A stretch of 61,619 nt of DNA from a virus: positions 1 to 61,619 of the IMG/VR virus record IMGVR_UViG_3300007541_006356; one strand, written 5' to 3'. Shown here piece after piece: positions 8,441 to 17,495 of the stretch. How positions within the stretch are numbered: the first letter of the stretch is position 1; every line of letters begins with the position of its first letter. Below the pieces are notes generated by a model. That model made no database searches. It saw only the letters and a list, made by a program, of their open reading frames with translations, and was not told the DNA's origin. A program made the position numbers and the translations under genes.

Positions 8441-9661
8441 ATGTCAGATTTAAGACCAATTGGTTCAGAAAAACTTCAAGGTGAAGCTAAATTAAAAAGA
8501 ATTATGGAAATAGCTACCTATGGGGATGTGAAAAAAAATACGGAGTACCATACCCAAACAAATTCTTTCATAAAAGAAGCAGCTAATGGTGTTACTTACG
8601 CTATAGTCAAAGAAAAAGATGGATACTATGTTAAGTCTGGTATCAATGAGAGTTCTTTAGATTATGTCGATGGTTTACATAACAAAAACAAAAATAGGTT
8701 CAAAAGTTATTCTTCTGCTATGAGAAGACTAAATCTCATATTGAAACCAATAAATGAACAGTATAATAATGGTTTTGCTGACCCTTTATTTGAACAAGAA
8801 GAGACAGATGATGAAAAATTTGTTTTAAAAGTAGACGACGCGGAAGGTGGTGATGAAGAAATGGATCTAGATATGGATATGGACTTAGGTGGTGATGAAG
8901 AAATGGATCTAGATATGGATATGGACTTAGGTGGTGATGAAGAAATAGACTTAGGTACAGATACTGACTTAGGTGACGAATCAGACGCTGACGAGGGTAG
9001 ACCAACAATGAGATCTATACAAAAACTTACTGGTAAACTGGGTCAAAGATTAAGAGCTTTAGAAGATGATATGAAATCTGAAGATATTAAGTATGTTTTA
9101 AATTCAATAATATCAGCTGTCAATTTAGATAACCTTGACGAAGAAGACTTGGATGATGTTCTTTCTAGATTAGAACCAGAAGATGATTATGGTTTTGAGG
9201 ACACTTTCTCAGATGAAGAAGAATCTGACATGGGTGGTGAAGAAGAAGCTTTAGATATGGATTTCGGTGGTGAAGAAGAAGCTTTAGATATGGATTTCGG
9301 TGATGAAGAAGAAGCTTTAGATATGGATTTCGGTGATGAGGAAAGTGTGGACGAATTGTCAGAATCAATCAACCAAAAAGTGGAAAAAACATTAAAAAAA
9401 TACTTTAAGGAAAGTAACCACGAAAAAACAATTAACGAATCAAAAGCTAAAGAATACTTAAAAGAAACTAAAGAACTAAATAAAAAATTCACACAAATAA
9501 AAAAGTACTCAAACACTAATAAACAAAAATTTGTAGCTGAAAATTTAGTTAGAAAAAATAAGTCTTTAAATTTGATTGGTACAACTAAAAATGGTACTTT
9601 AGTGTTTGAAAACACTAATATTAAAGTTGGTGTGGACACAAAAGGTAACATTAAAAAATAA
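8441..9661 (+). CDS. Acidic protein with tandem Asp/Glu repeats (possible head core or internal protein)
   Basis: 406 residues. The N-terminal domain (about 1-115) is mixed alpha/beta and not recognised. Next comes a first acidic repeat block (units GGDEEMDLDMDMDL), a helical segment around 185-230, a second block (units GGEEEALDMDF), and a basic, helical C-terminal region (about 300-406) rich in Lys. The alternation of very acidic and Lys-rich parts resembles scaffold or internal head proteins of T4-like phages. It overlaps the next gene by one base (TAATG), showing coupling. Function is inferred only. Confidence 0.6.
   Translation: MSDLRPIGSEKLQGEAKLKRIMEIATYGDVKKNTEYHTQTNSFIKEAANGVTYAIVKEKDGYYVKSGINESSLDYVDGLHNKNKNRFKSYSSAMRRLNLILKPINEQYNNGFADPLFEQEETDDEKFVLKVDDAEGGDEEMDLDMDMDLGGDEEMDLDMDMDLGGDEEIDLGTDTDLGDESDADEGRPTMRSIQKLTGKLGQRLRALEDDMKSEDIKYVLNSIISAVNLDNLDEEDLDDVLSRLEPEDDYGFEDTFSDEEESDMGGEEEALDMDFGGEEEALDMDFGDEEEALDMDFGDEESVDELSESINQKVEKTLKKYFKESNHEKTINESKAKEYLKETKELNKKFTQIKKYSNTNKQKFVAENLVRKNKSLNLIGTTKNGTLVFENTNIKVGVDTKGNIKK
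8846..8974 (+). repeat. 42 bp tandem repeat (about three units) in the acidic protein gene
   Basis: Units start at 8846, 8888 and 8930. The first two are identical over 42 bp (14 codons, GGDEEMDLDMDMDL); the third keeps its first part and then diverges. In frame, so copy number can change without breaking the gene. Confidence 0.9.
9233..9331 (+). repeat. 33 bp tandem repeat (three units) in the acidic protein gene
   Basis: Units start at 9233, 9266 and 9299. Each encodes G-(G/D)-E-E-E-A-L-D-M-D-F and they are nearly identical at DNA level; a fourth degenerate start follows. Confidence 0.9.
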
Positions 9662-10068
9662 TGTATCTAATCTTTGTCAATGAATTAGGTCCTAATTATA
9701 AGGGTGAAAATGTATATGAATTCATATTTTCAGACAAAGTGGACGAACTATGGGGTGAAGATTGGGATTCTGTACCAGCTCATGGTAACCCTGGACCACC
9801 TGAAATGGATTACATCAAAAGTGTTGGTGTACTAAATAAAAGTAAAATAAAAATGGAACTAGTCCAAAATTCTGATTATTTTGGTATGGAACACGCGTTA
9901 GATAGAGTCATAGCTTTAGGTTGGGAAGTTTTTCAAGACGATGATTTTTCTAACGATGAACGGTTAGTTTTTCATTTTGGTGACACACAAGAAGAAGTTA
10001 TGAATAAACTATACGCCAGAGACTTGGTATTAGAATTTGAAAAGAATTTTTTAAATGTTAAGAAATAA
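9661..10068 (+). CDS. Conserved-looking protein of unknown function
   Basis: 135 residues, soluble, acidic, without signal peptide. It begins with a beta-strand-like MYLIFVNELG and contains a Gly/Pro-rich loop (HGNPGPPE) near 50. No family was recognised. Its ATG overlaps the preceding stop by one base and its end overlaps the next start by 14 bp, so it is translated within the 8.4-12.5 kb cluster of probable core or virion genes. No separate promoter is visible. Confidence 0.7.
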   Translation: MYLIFVNELGPNYKGENVYEFIFSDKVDELWGEDWDSVPAHGNPGPPEMDYIKSVGVLNKSKIKMELVQNSDYFGMEHALDRVIALGWEVFQDDDFSNDERLVFHFGDTQEEVMNKLYARDLVLEFEKNFLNVKK

Positions 10069-11134
10069 AATTATCGTTAGTTTAATGAAAGAAGGGTTTT
10101 CGTATAAAACCCTTTCGTCATTTTCAGATAAACAATTAAAAGTTTTATCTGAAAAAGTCACATACCTCCCAAAAGGTACTGATCCAGAAAAAGCTGAGGA
10201 TACCGCAAATAAAATGGGAGGACCTGTCATTGTCGCTGATGAAAAAGATATTGAAACTGACGCTATGGGTAATCCAGACGTAGAGATAGATGACAAAGAT
10301 CTTCTAAGGGACAGAAAAGAATTAGAAGAAAAATCAGTTTCCAAATCTCAACATGGTTTGATGGGTGCTGCTTATTCAGTCAAAAAAGGTGATAAAAAGT
10401 TGTCTGACATACCTAAATCCTACAGGGACAAGGTTAAAAAATTAGTTGACGATATGTCACTTAAAGATTTGAAAGACTTCGCTAAAACTAAAGAAAAAGG
10501 TTTACCTGAAAAAGTTGACGAGATGTTGGAGTCGTGGATTACAACTTTGGTTGAACGTGATAAAAAAATGGTAAAGAAAAAAGATATTTTAACATTGTCT
10601 GAACAACCACAACCAACAATCGCACCACCAAAAACTACGCCAAAAACAACACCTAGACCTGGCAAACCTTTTGATAGGCCAAAAACAACACCTAAACCTA
10701 AAGCTAAAATATTTAGTTCGATAGAACAAGAAATATCTTACGAATTGTTAGAGTCATACATATCTGATATGGATGGTTATGTTCTAAGATTTAGTGAGAA
10801 AAACCCAACCGAAATTAGGTTTAATATTTTTAACGTAGATGGTGATATGTGGGGTGTGAATATCGGTGATGACGGTGTGATTATGGTGGAAGGTACTCCA
10901 ATTAGAAGAAAGTCTGATTTATTTGGGGTGTTAAATGTTGGAATGGGTGGTGAACTATATGAACAACCACAACCAACAATCGCACCACCAAAAACTACGC
11001 CAAAAACAACACCTAGACCTGGCAAACCTTTTGATAGGCCAAAAACAACACCTAAACCTAAAGCTGGTAAAAATAGTATACCAACGTGGTTTAAATTTTC
11101 ATCTATAAACAACAGAAAAACTAGAAAAAAATGA
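10055..11134 (+). CDS. Multi-domain protein with DUF3008-like segment and duplicated Pro/Thr linkers
   Basis: 359 residues. The first 13 residues end in LMKE-G, a possible capsid-targeting peptide and prohead-protease site. A segment at about 105-165 (HGLMGAAYSVKKGD ... FAKTKEKGLPEKV) resembles the small DUF3008-type phage domain. A Pro/Thr/Lys-rich linker follows, then an 85-residue alpha/beta domain, and then the same linker again, encoded by a perfect 106 bp DNA repeat. The C-terminus is basic. The protein is likely virion-associated or internal, by context; function unknown. Confidence 0.65.
   Translation: MLRNKIIVSLMKEGFSYKTLSSFSDKQLKVLSEKVTYLPKGTDPEKAEDTANKMGGPVIVADEKDIETDAMGNPDVEIDDKDLLRDRKELEEKSVSKSQHGLMGAAYSVKKGDKKLSDIPKSYRDKVKKLVDDMSLKDLKDFAKTKEKGLPEKVDEMLESWITTLVERDKKMVKKKDILTLSEQPQPTIAPPKTTPKTTPRPGKPFDRPKTTPKPKAKIFSSIEQEISYELLESYISDMDGYVLRFSEKNPTEIRFNIFNVDGDMWGVNIGDDGVIMVEGTPIRRKSDLFGVLNVGMGGELYEQPQPTIAPPKTTPKTTPRPGKPFDRPKTTPKPKAGKNSIPTWFKFSSINNRKTRKK
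10600..10705 (+). repeat. Perfect 106 bp direct repeat, copy 1
   Basis: Identical base for base to 10960-11065, exactly 360 bp away and in the same reading frame. It encodes a Pro/Thr/Lys-rich linker (start EQPQPTIAPPKTTPK). Confidence 0.97.
10960..11065 (+). repeat. Perfect 106 bp direct repeat, copy 2
   Basis: Second copy of the repeat at 10600-10705. The lack of any silent difference indicates a very recent duplication or ongoing gene conversion. Confidence 0.97.
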
Positions 11135-12486
11135 GTTCTATTAAAAAATTAATATCAAAAGCACTTAAAGAAGCTCCAATAGATTATGAAGGACCTGAAA
11201 GAATGTCGGGTGACATTGAAAGAAAACTTAGGAGTCGTGAACATCCTTTGGGTGGGAACCCTGGGTTTCCCGATATAGATAGAAGTGGTATACCAGATAA
11301 TTTTGAAGAATTAATCGCGTCTAAAAGATTTAGGGATGTGGTTGAAAAAGTTAAAGCAGCGACAGGTTTGGAACGTATAGATCCAATGACTTTCATGTCT
11401 ATACAACCTATGTTTATGCGAGCTGTATCAGAAGTGATTAGTATCGAGAGAGAACACAAAGAAGAATTGGAAAAGTTAGCTGTAGAATTGGTAGTTTCGG
11501 AGTTGGGTGTACCGGAAGGTGATTTACAGTTTGACGCTAAACTGGAAAAACCTAATATGGAAGGGATGTCCAGAGAACCACAAAAACCTAAAAAGAACCA
11601 AGATTTCGAGAATCCACAAGAGGAAATGGAAGCAGCAGAAAGATTGGAAAAGTTTGACTTAGAAAGGCAAAAAAGAAGATTTATCAACTCACTAATTCAA
11701 GGATCATCCAAAAAAGCTCTGTACCTATATTACATGGTTGAAGAAAGGTTAAATGAGTTAGACCCTCGTTTACTGAATTTATATTCTTTGGTGATGTCAG
11801 TGAACGATTTACTATACTGGGTAATTCCTAACTTAGACCAAATGATGTCCATGCCAGGTGGAGGAGAAGAATCAATGGGTGGTCGTGAAGAATTAAATTT
11901 GGAAACAGACCCCCCAACGATTATCGCTAGAGGTATGATGTTCCCAATATTAGTTCATGAGTTATTTAAAGGTGTTATGGACTACGTTTCAGCTCATGGA
12001 TTACCTTCAGATCCTGAAACCGCGGAAGCTGTTGTCGGTATGGAAGATACTTTACCAGCTGAAGTTTGGGACTTGAGATTAGGTCCAGTAATATGGGAAA
12101 AATTTACTGAAGCGTACCCTAGTGAATTATTTGATTCGGATAAAAGAACAATTCAAAATTACTTGTACTTTAAAATTGTCAGTTTAGAACCAGAAGAATT
12201 TTTTAATTTGACTAGAGAGATGTTGTCGGGCACCCAAAAAGGTAAAGACATGGTAAAGGAAATAGTAGATGGTATTATTAGGGAACTCCAACGTGAAGAG
12301 TATGAGGATGTCATGGGTGGAGACGATGAAGGTGGTGAACTTGAGGTTACTGGACCTGACGAACCGATTACTCCTCAACCACGACAAACATCTGAATTAG
12401 ATTTGGATTCTATCTTGGATAAGATATCGAGAAGTGGGATAGACTCACTAACACCAGACGAAAGAAGATTCTTGGATAGTATATAA
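11131..12486 (+). CDS. Probable head-associated protein of unknown function, upstream of terminase
   Basis: 451 residues, mainly helical. The N-terminus (MSSIKKLISKALKE-A) is an amphipathic helix ending in a prohead-protease-like LKE|A site. A Pro/Lys/Asn-rich linker lies around 150-180; the central helical domain has hydrophobic stretches but no clear membrane span. An acidic tail ends in SILDKISRSGIDSLTPDERR, a short helix-turn motif also seen at the C-termini of some Bacteroidota rhomboid-type proteins. It overlaps the preceding gene by 4 bp (ATGA). It is followed by a terminator and then by the terminase gene. Role inferred from position only. Confidence 0.65.
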   Translation: MSSIKKLISKALKEAPIDYEGPERMSGDIERKLRSREHPLGGNPGFPDIDRSGIPDNFEELIASKRFRDVVEKVKAATGLERIDPMTFMSIQPMFMRAVSEVISIEREHKEELEKLAVELVVSELGVPEGDLQFDAKLEKPNMEGMSREPQKPKKNQDFENPQEEMEAAERLEKFDLERQKRRFINSLIQGSSKKALYLYYMVEERLNELDPRLLNLYSLVMSVNDLLYWVIPNLDQMMSMPGGGEESMGGREELNLETDPPTIIARGMMFPILVHELFKGVMDYVSAHGLPSDPETAEAVVGMEDTLPAEVWDLRLGPVIWEKFTEAYPSELFDSDKRTIQNYLYFKIVSLEPEEFFNLTREMLSGTQKGKDMVKEIVDGIIRELQREEYEDVMGGDDEGGELEVTGPDEPITPQPRQTSELDLDSILDKISRSGIDSLTPDERRFLDSI

Positions 12487-12487
12487 C

Positions 12488-12516
12488 AAAAAGACCCCAA
12501 TTAGGGGTCTTTTTTC
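12488..12516 (+). terminator. Rho-independent terminator
   Basis: AAAAAGACCCC, a 5-base loop and GGGGTCTTTTTT form a long perfect hairpin behind the 11.1-12.5 kb gene and before the terminase promoter. Confidence 0.9.
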
Positions 12517-12534
12517 TTTTTATAGGTGTTACCG

Positions 12535-12541
12535 TATTTAT
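12535..12541 (+). promoter_or_regulatory. TATTTAT late-type promoter of the terminase gene
   Basis: TATTTAT ends 5 bases before the terminase ATG at 12547, implying a leaderless or near-leaderless transcript. Confidence 0.65.
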
Positions 12542-12546
12542 AATAT

Positions 12547-14283
12547 ATGGATCAACAACACATATTAGAATACGCGAAATGTTTACAAGACACAAATTAC
12601 GCGATTAAATCATATTTAGAAACTTACGACAATACTCAGAGTAAGTATGTCCCTTTTGAGTTGTTCCCCGAACAAGAAGTGATGTTGAATAACTTTGATA
12701 ACTACGGTGAAAACATCATAAAGAAATATAGACAAGCTGGTGTATCTACCGCGACCGCAGCTTGGGTATCAAAAAAATTACAATTCGCGTCCAAAAAGAA
12801 ACCAGAAAAAGTACTGATTCTCGCCAACAAATTGGATACCGCACAAGAATTTGCTAACAAAATACGTGGTTTCCTAACTCAGTGGCCTGATTGGATGAAT
12901 GTGGGGTTTTCTAAAGAAAAAGATTCACAACGTCATTTTAAATTAAATAATGGTTGTGAGGTCAAAGCGGTCGCGACATCAGTCGACGCTCTTAGAGGTT
13001 ATACACCAACAATATTGATATTTGATGAAGCCGCATATATTGAAGCGGGTGACGATTTATGGGCAGCTTGTATGGCGTCTCTATCAACTGGTGGTCAGGT
13101 AATCGTCATTTCAACACCTAATGGTTACGACAAGATTTATTATGAAGTTTATGATCAAGCTATAAACGGTATTAATAATTTTAAAATATCAGAACTCACG
13201 TGGTACAATGACCCTAGATTCACAAAAGATTTAGTTTGGGTTAAAACTAAAGATATAGTTCACTATATGTTGAATCGTGAAGACTATGACGACAGTAGTA
13301 ATTTATTAGAATATGATTCGAGTAAATTTAACGAACTTATACGTAATGGGTATAAACCATTTTCTTCTTGGTTTGAAACCATGTCTAAAAAATTAAAATT
13401 TGATAGGCGTAAAATATCCCAAGAATTGGAAAGTGCGTTCTTGGGTTCTGGGGATAACGTAATACCGATAGACACTATTGAAACGATAAAACAAACTATG
13501 GTTGAAGATCCGAAGGAAAAATACGCTAGTGGTCAAATGTGGATTTGGGAAGAAGCGGTACCAGGTCACAAATACATTATGGGTGTGGACGTATCTAGAG
13601 GTGATTCTGAAGACTTCACATCAATAGTCGTTGTGGATTTCGACGAGAGAAAACAAGTCGCGGAATACTTAGGTAAAATTCCACCTGATTTAGCTGCGGA
13701 TTTAGCTTTTAAATGGGGGACAATGTACAACGCGTATATTGTTGTGGATATTACTGGAGGTATGGGTGTCGCGACATCTAGAAAATTACAAGAATTGGGT
13801 TATAAACATTTATATGTGGAAGGAGCTAATACCGCTGATAAATGGAAATACGACCCAAAATTAATGGATAAAATACCTGGAATTAATTTTAACACTAAGA
13901 GAACACAAATAGTGTCTTCGTTTGAAGAAGCTCTGAGACATGGTTTTATAATAAAATCATCTAGATTATTAAATGAAATGTATACGTTTGTTTTCATAAA
14001 CGGTAAACCTGACCACATGAAAGGTAAACATGACGACCTTATAATGGCTACCGCTATGGCTATTTATGTGGGGGAAAACTCATTTTCCCAATTACAAAAA
14101 GCAGACAACTTGACTCGAGCTATGTTGGATAGTTGGGTTAAGACAGAACACGAATCCCAAGGTAGACCAGTTACGTTAAAACCAACACCAAACAGTTCAG
14201 TATTGACACCACATATAAATCATAACGCTACCCAACAACAAGTCTATAGAGAGTATTCTTGGTTATTTGGGGTTAGAAGATAA
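12547..14283 (+). CDS. terL: Terminase large subunit (T4 gp17-like)
   Basis: DNA-packaging motor ATPase and headful nuclease that docks on the portal. The 578-residue length fits the family. The ATPase domain has a KYRQAGVST P-loop-like Walker A at 60-68, Walker B ILIFDEA at 156-162 and a coupling ISTPNG at 189-194. The RNase H-like nuclease domain has its first Asp in MGVDVSRGD (348), the second in VVDITGG (401) and the final acidic pair in GKHDDLIMA. It is preceded by a terminator and its own late promoter, and followed by the portal gene as in T4-like phages (sheath and tube genes, which lie between them in T4, are absent here). The small subunit was not identified. Confidence 0.95.
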   Translation: MDQQHILEYAKCLQDTNYAIKSYLETYDNTQSKYVPFELFPEQEVMLNNFDNYGENIIKKYRQAGVSTATAAWVSKKLQFASKKKPEKVLILANKLDTAQEFANKIRGFLTQWPDWMNVGFSKEKDSQRHFKLNNGCEVKAVATSVDALRGYTPTILIFDEAAYIEAGDDLWAACMASLSTGGQVIVISTPNGYDKIYYEVYDQAINGINNFKISELTWYNDPRFTKDLVWVKTKDIVHYMLNREDYDDSSNLLEYDSSKFNELIRNGYKPFSSWFETMSKKLKFDRRKISQELESAFLGSGDNVIPIDTIETIKQTMVEDPKEKYASGQMWIWEEAVPGHKYIMGVDVSRGDSEDFTSIVVVDFDERKQVAEYLGKIPPDLAADLAFKWGTMYNAYIVVDITGGMGVATSRKLQELGYKHLYVEGANTADKWKYDPKLMDKIPGINFNTKRTQIVSSFEEALRHGFIIKSSRLLNEMYTFVFINGKPDHMKGKHDDLIMATAMAIYVGENSFSQLQKADNLTRAMLDSWVKTEHESQGRPVTLKPTPNSSVLTPHINHNATQQQVYREYSWLFGVRR

Positions 14284-14294
14284 TTAATATTCAC

Positions 14295-14301
14295 TATTTA
14301 T
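14295..14301 (+). promoter_or_regulatory. TATTTAT late-type promoter of the portal gene
   Basis: TATTTAT lies 22 bases upstream of the portal ATG at 14324. Confidence 0.6.
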
Positions 14302-14323
14302 TCAAGACTAATATATTTAATAT

Positions 14324-16189
14324 ATGGCAAAAAATTTGACAGTATATCAAAGGTTAAGTAGATTATTTGGTCCTGAAGGTCCTAAAACTCAACAACCGAC
14401 CTACCAACAATTTAAATTGAGTGGTAAGGAAATTTTAAAAACCCAATCAAAGGTTGAGTTTGAAAAACAACAATTACAAGCACAGCAAACTTTATATTTA
14501 GCTAAACAATGGCAAAAAATAGATAATGAGTTATATACTCAGTCGATATACTATGAACCAACTAGATTAGCTTCTTACTATGATTACGAGTCTATGGAGT
14601 TTACACCCGAGATTTCAGCAGCTTTGGACATTTACGCTGAAGAGTCAACTACACCTTCTGAAGATGGTTACACGTTGACTATATATTCTGAATCAACACG
14701 TATAAAGTCCATATTAGCTGACCTATTTAATAATATCTTAGACATCACTACAAATTTACCAATGTGGACTAGAAACACTTGTAAGTATGGTGATAATTTT
14801 GTTTACTTAAAAATCGATCCAGAAAAAGGTATAATAGGTTGTTACCAATTACCTAACATTGAAGTGGAACGTGTTGAGAGTGGTAATTACCCAAATGTCT
14901 ACGGTAATGATGAAAACAAAGAACGAAAACTAAAATTTATTTGGAAAGAGAAGAACTTAGAGTTTAATTCATGGGAAATGGCTCACTTTAGACTTTTAGG
15001 TGATGATAGGAGACTACCTTATGGTACATCTATGTTAGAAAAAGCTAGACGAACATGGAAACAATTACTATTGTCTGAAGACGCGATGTTAGTTTATAGG
15101 ACATCTCGTGCACCGGAAAGAAGAGTATTTAAAATATTTGTTGGTAACATGGACGATAAAGATGTGGAAGCTTATGTACAACGTGTCGCTAACAAATTTA
15201 AACGTGACCCGGTGGTTGACCCAACTAATGGAAATGTGGATTTAAGATACAATCAAATGGCTGTAGATCAAGACTTTTTTATTCCAGTGAGAGATCCAGC
15301 AGCACCAAACCCAATTGAAACATTACCTGGTGCAACAAATTTATCTGAAATCGCTGACATAGAATATATACAAAAGAAACTGTTAGCGGCACTTAGAATA
15401 CCTAAAGCGTTTTTAGGTTTTGAAGATGTGGTCGGTGAAGGTAAAAATTTGGCCCTGTTGGACATAAGATTCGCTAGAACTATCAACCGTATACAGAAGT
15501 CTATGATTCAGGAATTGAATAAAATAGCTATTATTCATCTTTACATTTTAGGTTTCGAAGAAGAATTGGACAATTTTTCTTTAGGTTTAACTAACCCATC
15601 TACACAAGCTGATTTATTAAAAATAGAACAATGGTCAACTAAAATAGCACTTTATAAAGACGCGGTAGGTGACCCTGGAACTGGTATCGCTCCAGTGTCT
15701 AGTACATGGGCTAAAAAACACATATTAGGTTTCAGTGATGATGACATTAAATTAGATTTACAACAACAAAGATTTGAAAAAGCGATAGCTCAAGAATTGG
15801 AAAAGACTGGTGAAATAATTAAGAAAACAGGAGTATTCAACACTATCGACAAATTATACGGTGATATTGAAAAAACTGAGGAAGAAGGTGGTGAAACTTC
15901 TGGTGAAGGGGATGATGAGACCGCGACAGGTGCTGAAGGTTTAGGTTTTGATTTTGGTGGCGGTGAGACTGAACCTACCCCCGATTTGGGAGGTATAGGT
16001 GGTGAAACAACACCTGAACCCACTGGTGAAACTGAACCAGCAGCTGAATCGTATAAAATAGAAAAAGATTTACCTCTAATATTGGAACACAAAGGTATAT
16101 TTTTACCAAACATAGATAAAAAAGTTAAAGACACTAATATTGAAATTGGGAAACTAAACAAACAAATAGACGATTTACTCAATGAATGA
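14324..16189 (+). CDS. Portal protein (T4 gp20-like)
   Basis: Forms the dodecameric portal at the special capsid vertex, through which DNA is packaged. Length of 621 residues fits myoviral portals. Recognisable stretches are the N-terminal clip-proximal LASYYDYESMEFTPEISAAL, the region MWTRNTCKYGDNFVYL, and a helical stem ending near ADLLKIEQW. After about residue 510 an acidic, Gly/Glu/Thr-rich tail is followed by a short helical end, which is longer than in T4. It sits between terminase and the prohead genes, as expected for gp20. No frameshift or missing part is visible. Confidence 0.92.
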   Translation: MAKNLTVYQRLSRLFGPEGPKTQQPTYQQFKLSGKEILKTQSKVEFEKQQLQAQQTLYLAKQWQKIDNELYTQSIYYEPTRLASYYDYESMEFTPEISAALDIYAEESTTPSEDGYTLTIYSESTRIKSILADLFNNILDITTNLPMWTRNTCKYGDNFVYLKIDPEKGIIGCYQLPNIEVERVESGNYPNVYGNDENKERKLKFIWKEKNLEFNSWEMAHFRLLGDDRRLPYGTSMLEKARRTWKQLLLSEDAMLVYRTSRAPERRVFKIFVGNMDDKDVEAYVQRVANKFKRDPVVDPTNGNVDLRYNQMAVDQDFFIPVRDPAAPNPIETLPGATNLSEIADIEYIQKKLLAALRIPKAFLGFEDVVGEGKNLALLDIRFARTINRIQKSMIQELNKIAIIHLYILGFEEELDNFSLGLTNPSTQADLLKIEQWSTKIALYKDAVGDPGTGIAPVSSTWAKKHILGFSDDDIKLDLQQQRFEKAIAQELEKTGEIIKKTGVFNTIDKLYGDIEKTEEEGGETSGEGDDETATGAEGLGFDFGGGETEPTPDLGGIGGETTPEPTGETEPAAESYKIEKDLPLILEHKGIFLPNIDKKVKDTNIEIGKLNKQIDDLLNE

Positions 16190-16200
16190 TATTTATTTAT
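16190..16200 (+). promoter_or_regulatory. Double TATTTAT late-type motif
   Basis: Two overlapping copies, 16190-16196 and 16194-16200, lie 14 bases upstream of the ATG at 16215, immediately after the portal stop. Confidence 0.6.
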
Positions 16201-16214
16201 AAATCATTTTTATT

Positions 16215-16958
16215 ATGAAACCATTTGGATACTACAAGAAAGGGATAGACTCTATTTTAGAAAACACCTATACAAACAAGAAACTATTTAAAGAAAATTT
16301 TCACGTTGTTATGGGTGCTATGAAACTCTCTAAAGATTTTAGAGAATTTTTCACACTTTACAATGACATAGAATCTTCACCAAATGTTGAAAAGTATTCT
16401 GAACAGTATTTAAATGAAACTATCGACTATTTAAGACCTAAAATAGAAAATATTAGAAAAACTTGTAAAATTCTTGACAAAGTTTTTGAATCAAGGGAAT
16501 CAATTATTGACCGTAAAGATAATGTATTTTATGACAATTTAGATTATCTAATTTTTAAAACTGGGTCTAAATCATTAGATAAAAGAATTGAATCTAAACA
16601 TACATTAATAGAATCAATTAAGAATAGAAAAACAATCTCTAGTTTAGGTACTAAAGTATCACCTAACATCCTATCGTATACGTTGTCTGAAAATTTCAAT
16701 AAAGAATATTCTTCACTATCAGACAATGAAAAGAAACTAATAAGTGAAGTCATCACTATGGATTCTAATACAATTAATGAAGAAATAAAATCGGAAAAAA
16801 AGTCTTTATTGACTAAGTTAAATATTTTAATAAGTGAGAATAAAGAAAATTCACTAATTGAAAAATTAGTTGAAACTAAAAATCGTGTACTAGAGTCCAA
16901 AAATGACAAATTAACACTTATAAAACTAAAACAACTGAGTGAAGATTTGAATTCTTAA
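16215..16958 (+). CDS. Helical, Lys/Glu-rich protein in the prohead-core position
   Basis: 247 residues, almost wholly helical with heptad-like spacing in the C-terminal half, no hydrophobic segment. The first 16 residues end in SILE-N, a weak prohead-protease-like site. It sits between portal and prohead protease, where T4 carries the small core proteins gp67 and gp68, so a scaffold-core role is plausible. No sequence family was recognised, and the function is inferred from position and composition. Confidence 0.65.
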   Translation: MKPFGYYKKGIDSILENTYTNKKLFKENFHVVMGAMKLSKDFREFFTLYNDIESSPNVEKYSEQYLNETIDYLRPKIENIRKTCKILDKVFESRESIIDRKDNVFYDNLDYLIFKTGSKSLDKRIESKHTLIESIKNRKTISSLGTKVSPNILSYTLSENFNKEYSSLSDNEKKLISEVITMDSNTINEEIKSEKKSLLTKLNILISENKENSLIEKLVETKNRVLESKNDKLTLIKLKQLSEDLNS

Positions 16959-16998
16959 CATTTCATGTTTATACTTTTAACAAAGGTATAAAAAAAAT

Positions 16999-17427
16999 AT
17001 GAAAACAGGAAAAAAAATTCCCTTAAATGTGGATTCTAAATTTAAATCACATTTTGGGACAGTTGATTCCAAAAATTTAAAATCAATATATATTCAATTT
17101 TCTACATGGGTTGAACCCATAAATGAGTCTTCTTGTTGGGATTGTGTAGTTAAAAGTTTTGAAAAATCTATAAAGACAAATGTAAACAAATATTTGGATT
17201 TAAAAAAATTTAAACCAAAAACAATTGTTGATTTAGATTTAAGGAGTAGTGGAATTGAAACAAATAAAAGATCATTTTTAAAGTGTGAAATAACTTTATT
17301 CACAAACACCGATTTAAATTTAAAAAGTCCGTTATTGATTGGTGATTTAAATGAAATGACTAATAAGTTAATTGATTGTGAAAAACATAAAAGTGAACAT
17401 TTTAATTTCTTTTCCACTAAATCTTAA
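16999..17427 (+). CDS. Small protein of unknown function in the head module
   Basis: 142 residues, basic, with alternating hydrophobic residues suggesting a compact alpha/beta fold (IYIQFSTWVEP; IVDLDLRSSG; LKCEITLFT). No motif recognised. It begins 40 bp after the preceding gene without its own TATTTAT motif, so it is probably co-transcribed with it. A virion or assembly role is likely from position only. Confidence 0.7.
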   Translation: MKTGKKIPLNVDSKFKSHFGTVDSKNLKSIYIQFSTWVEPINESSCWDCVVKSFEKSIKTNVNKYLDLKKFKPKTIVDLDLRSSGIETNKRSFLKCEITLFTNTDLNLKSPLLIGDLNEMTNKLIDCEKHKSEHFNFFSTKS

Positions 17428-17456
17428 CTAACTTAGTTTTTTTCTTAACCCATTAA

Positions 17457-17463
17457 TATTTAT
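17457..17463 (+). promoter_or_regulatory. TATTTAT late-type promoter
   Basis: TATTTAT lies 32 bases upstream of the ATG at 17496. Confidence 0.55.
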
Positions 17464-17495
17464 TATGTAGAATAACAAATTAAAAAAATATAGAA

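Noticed and set aside
8736-9368. Leu/His/Tyr-rich minus-strand frames opposite the acidic repeats
   Set aside because: They simply mirror the GAT/GAA repeats of the gene at 8441-9661.
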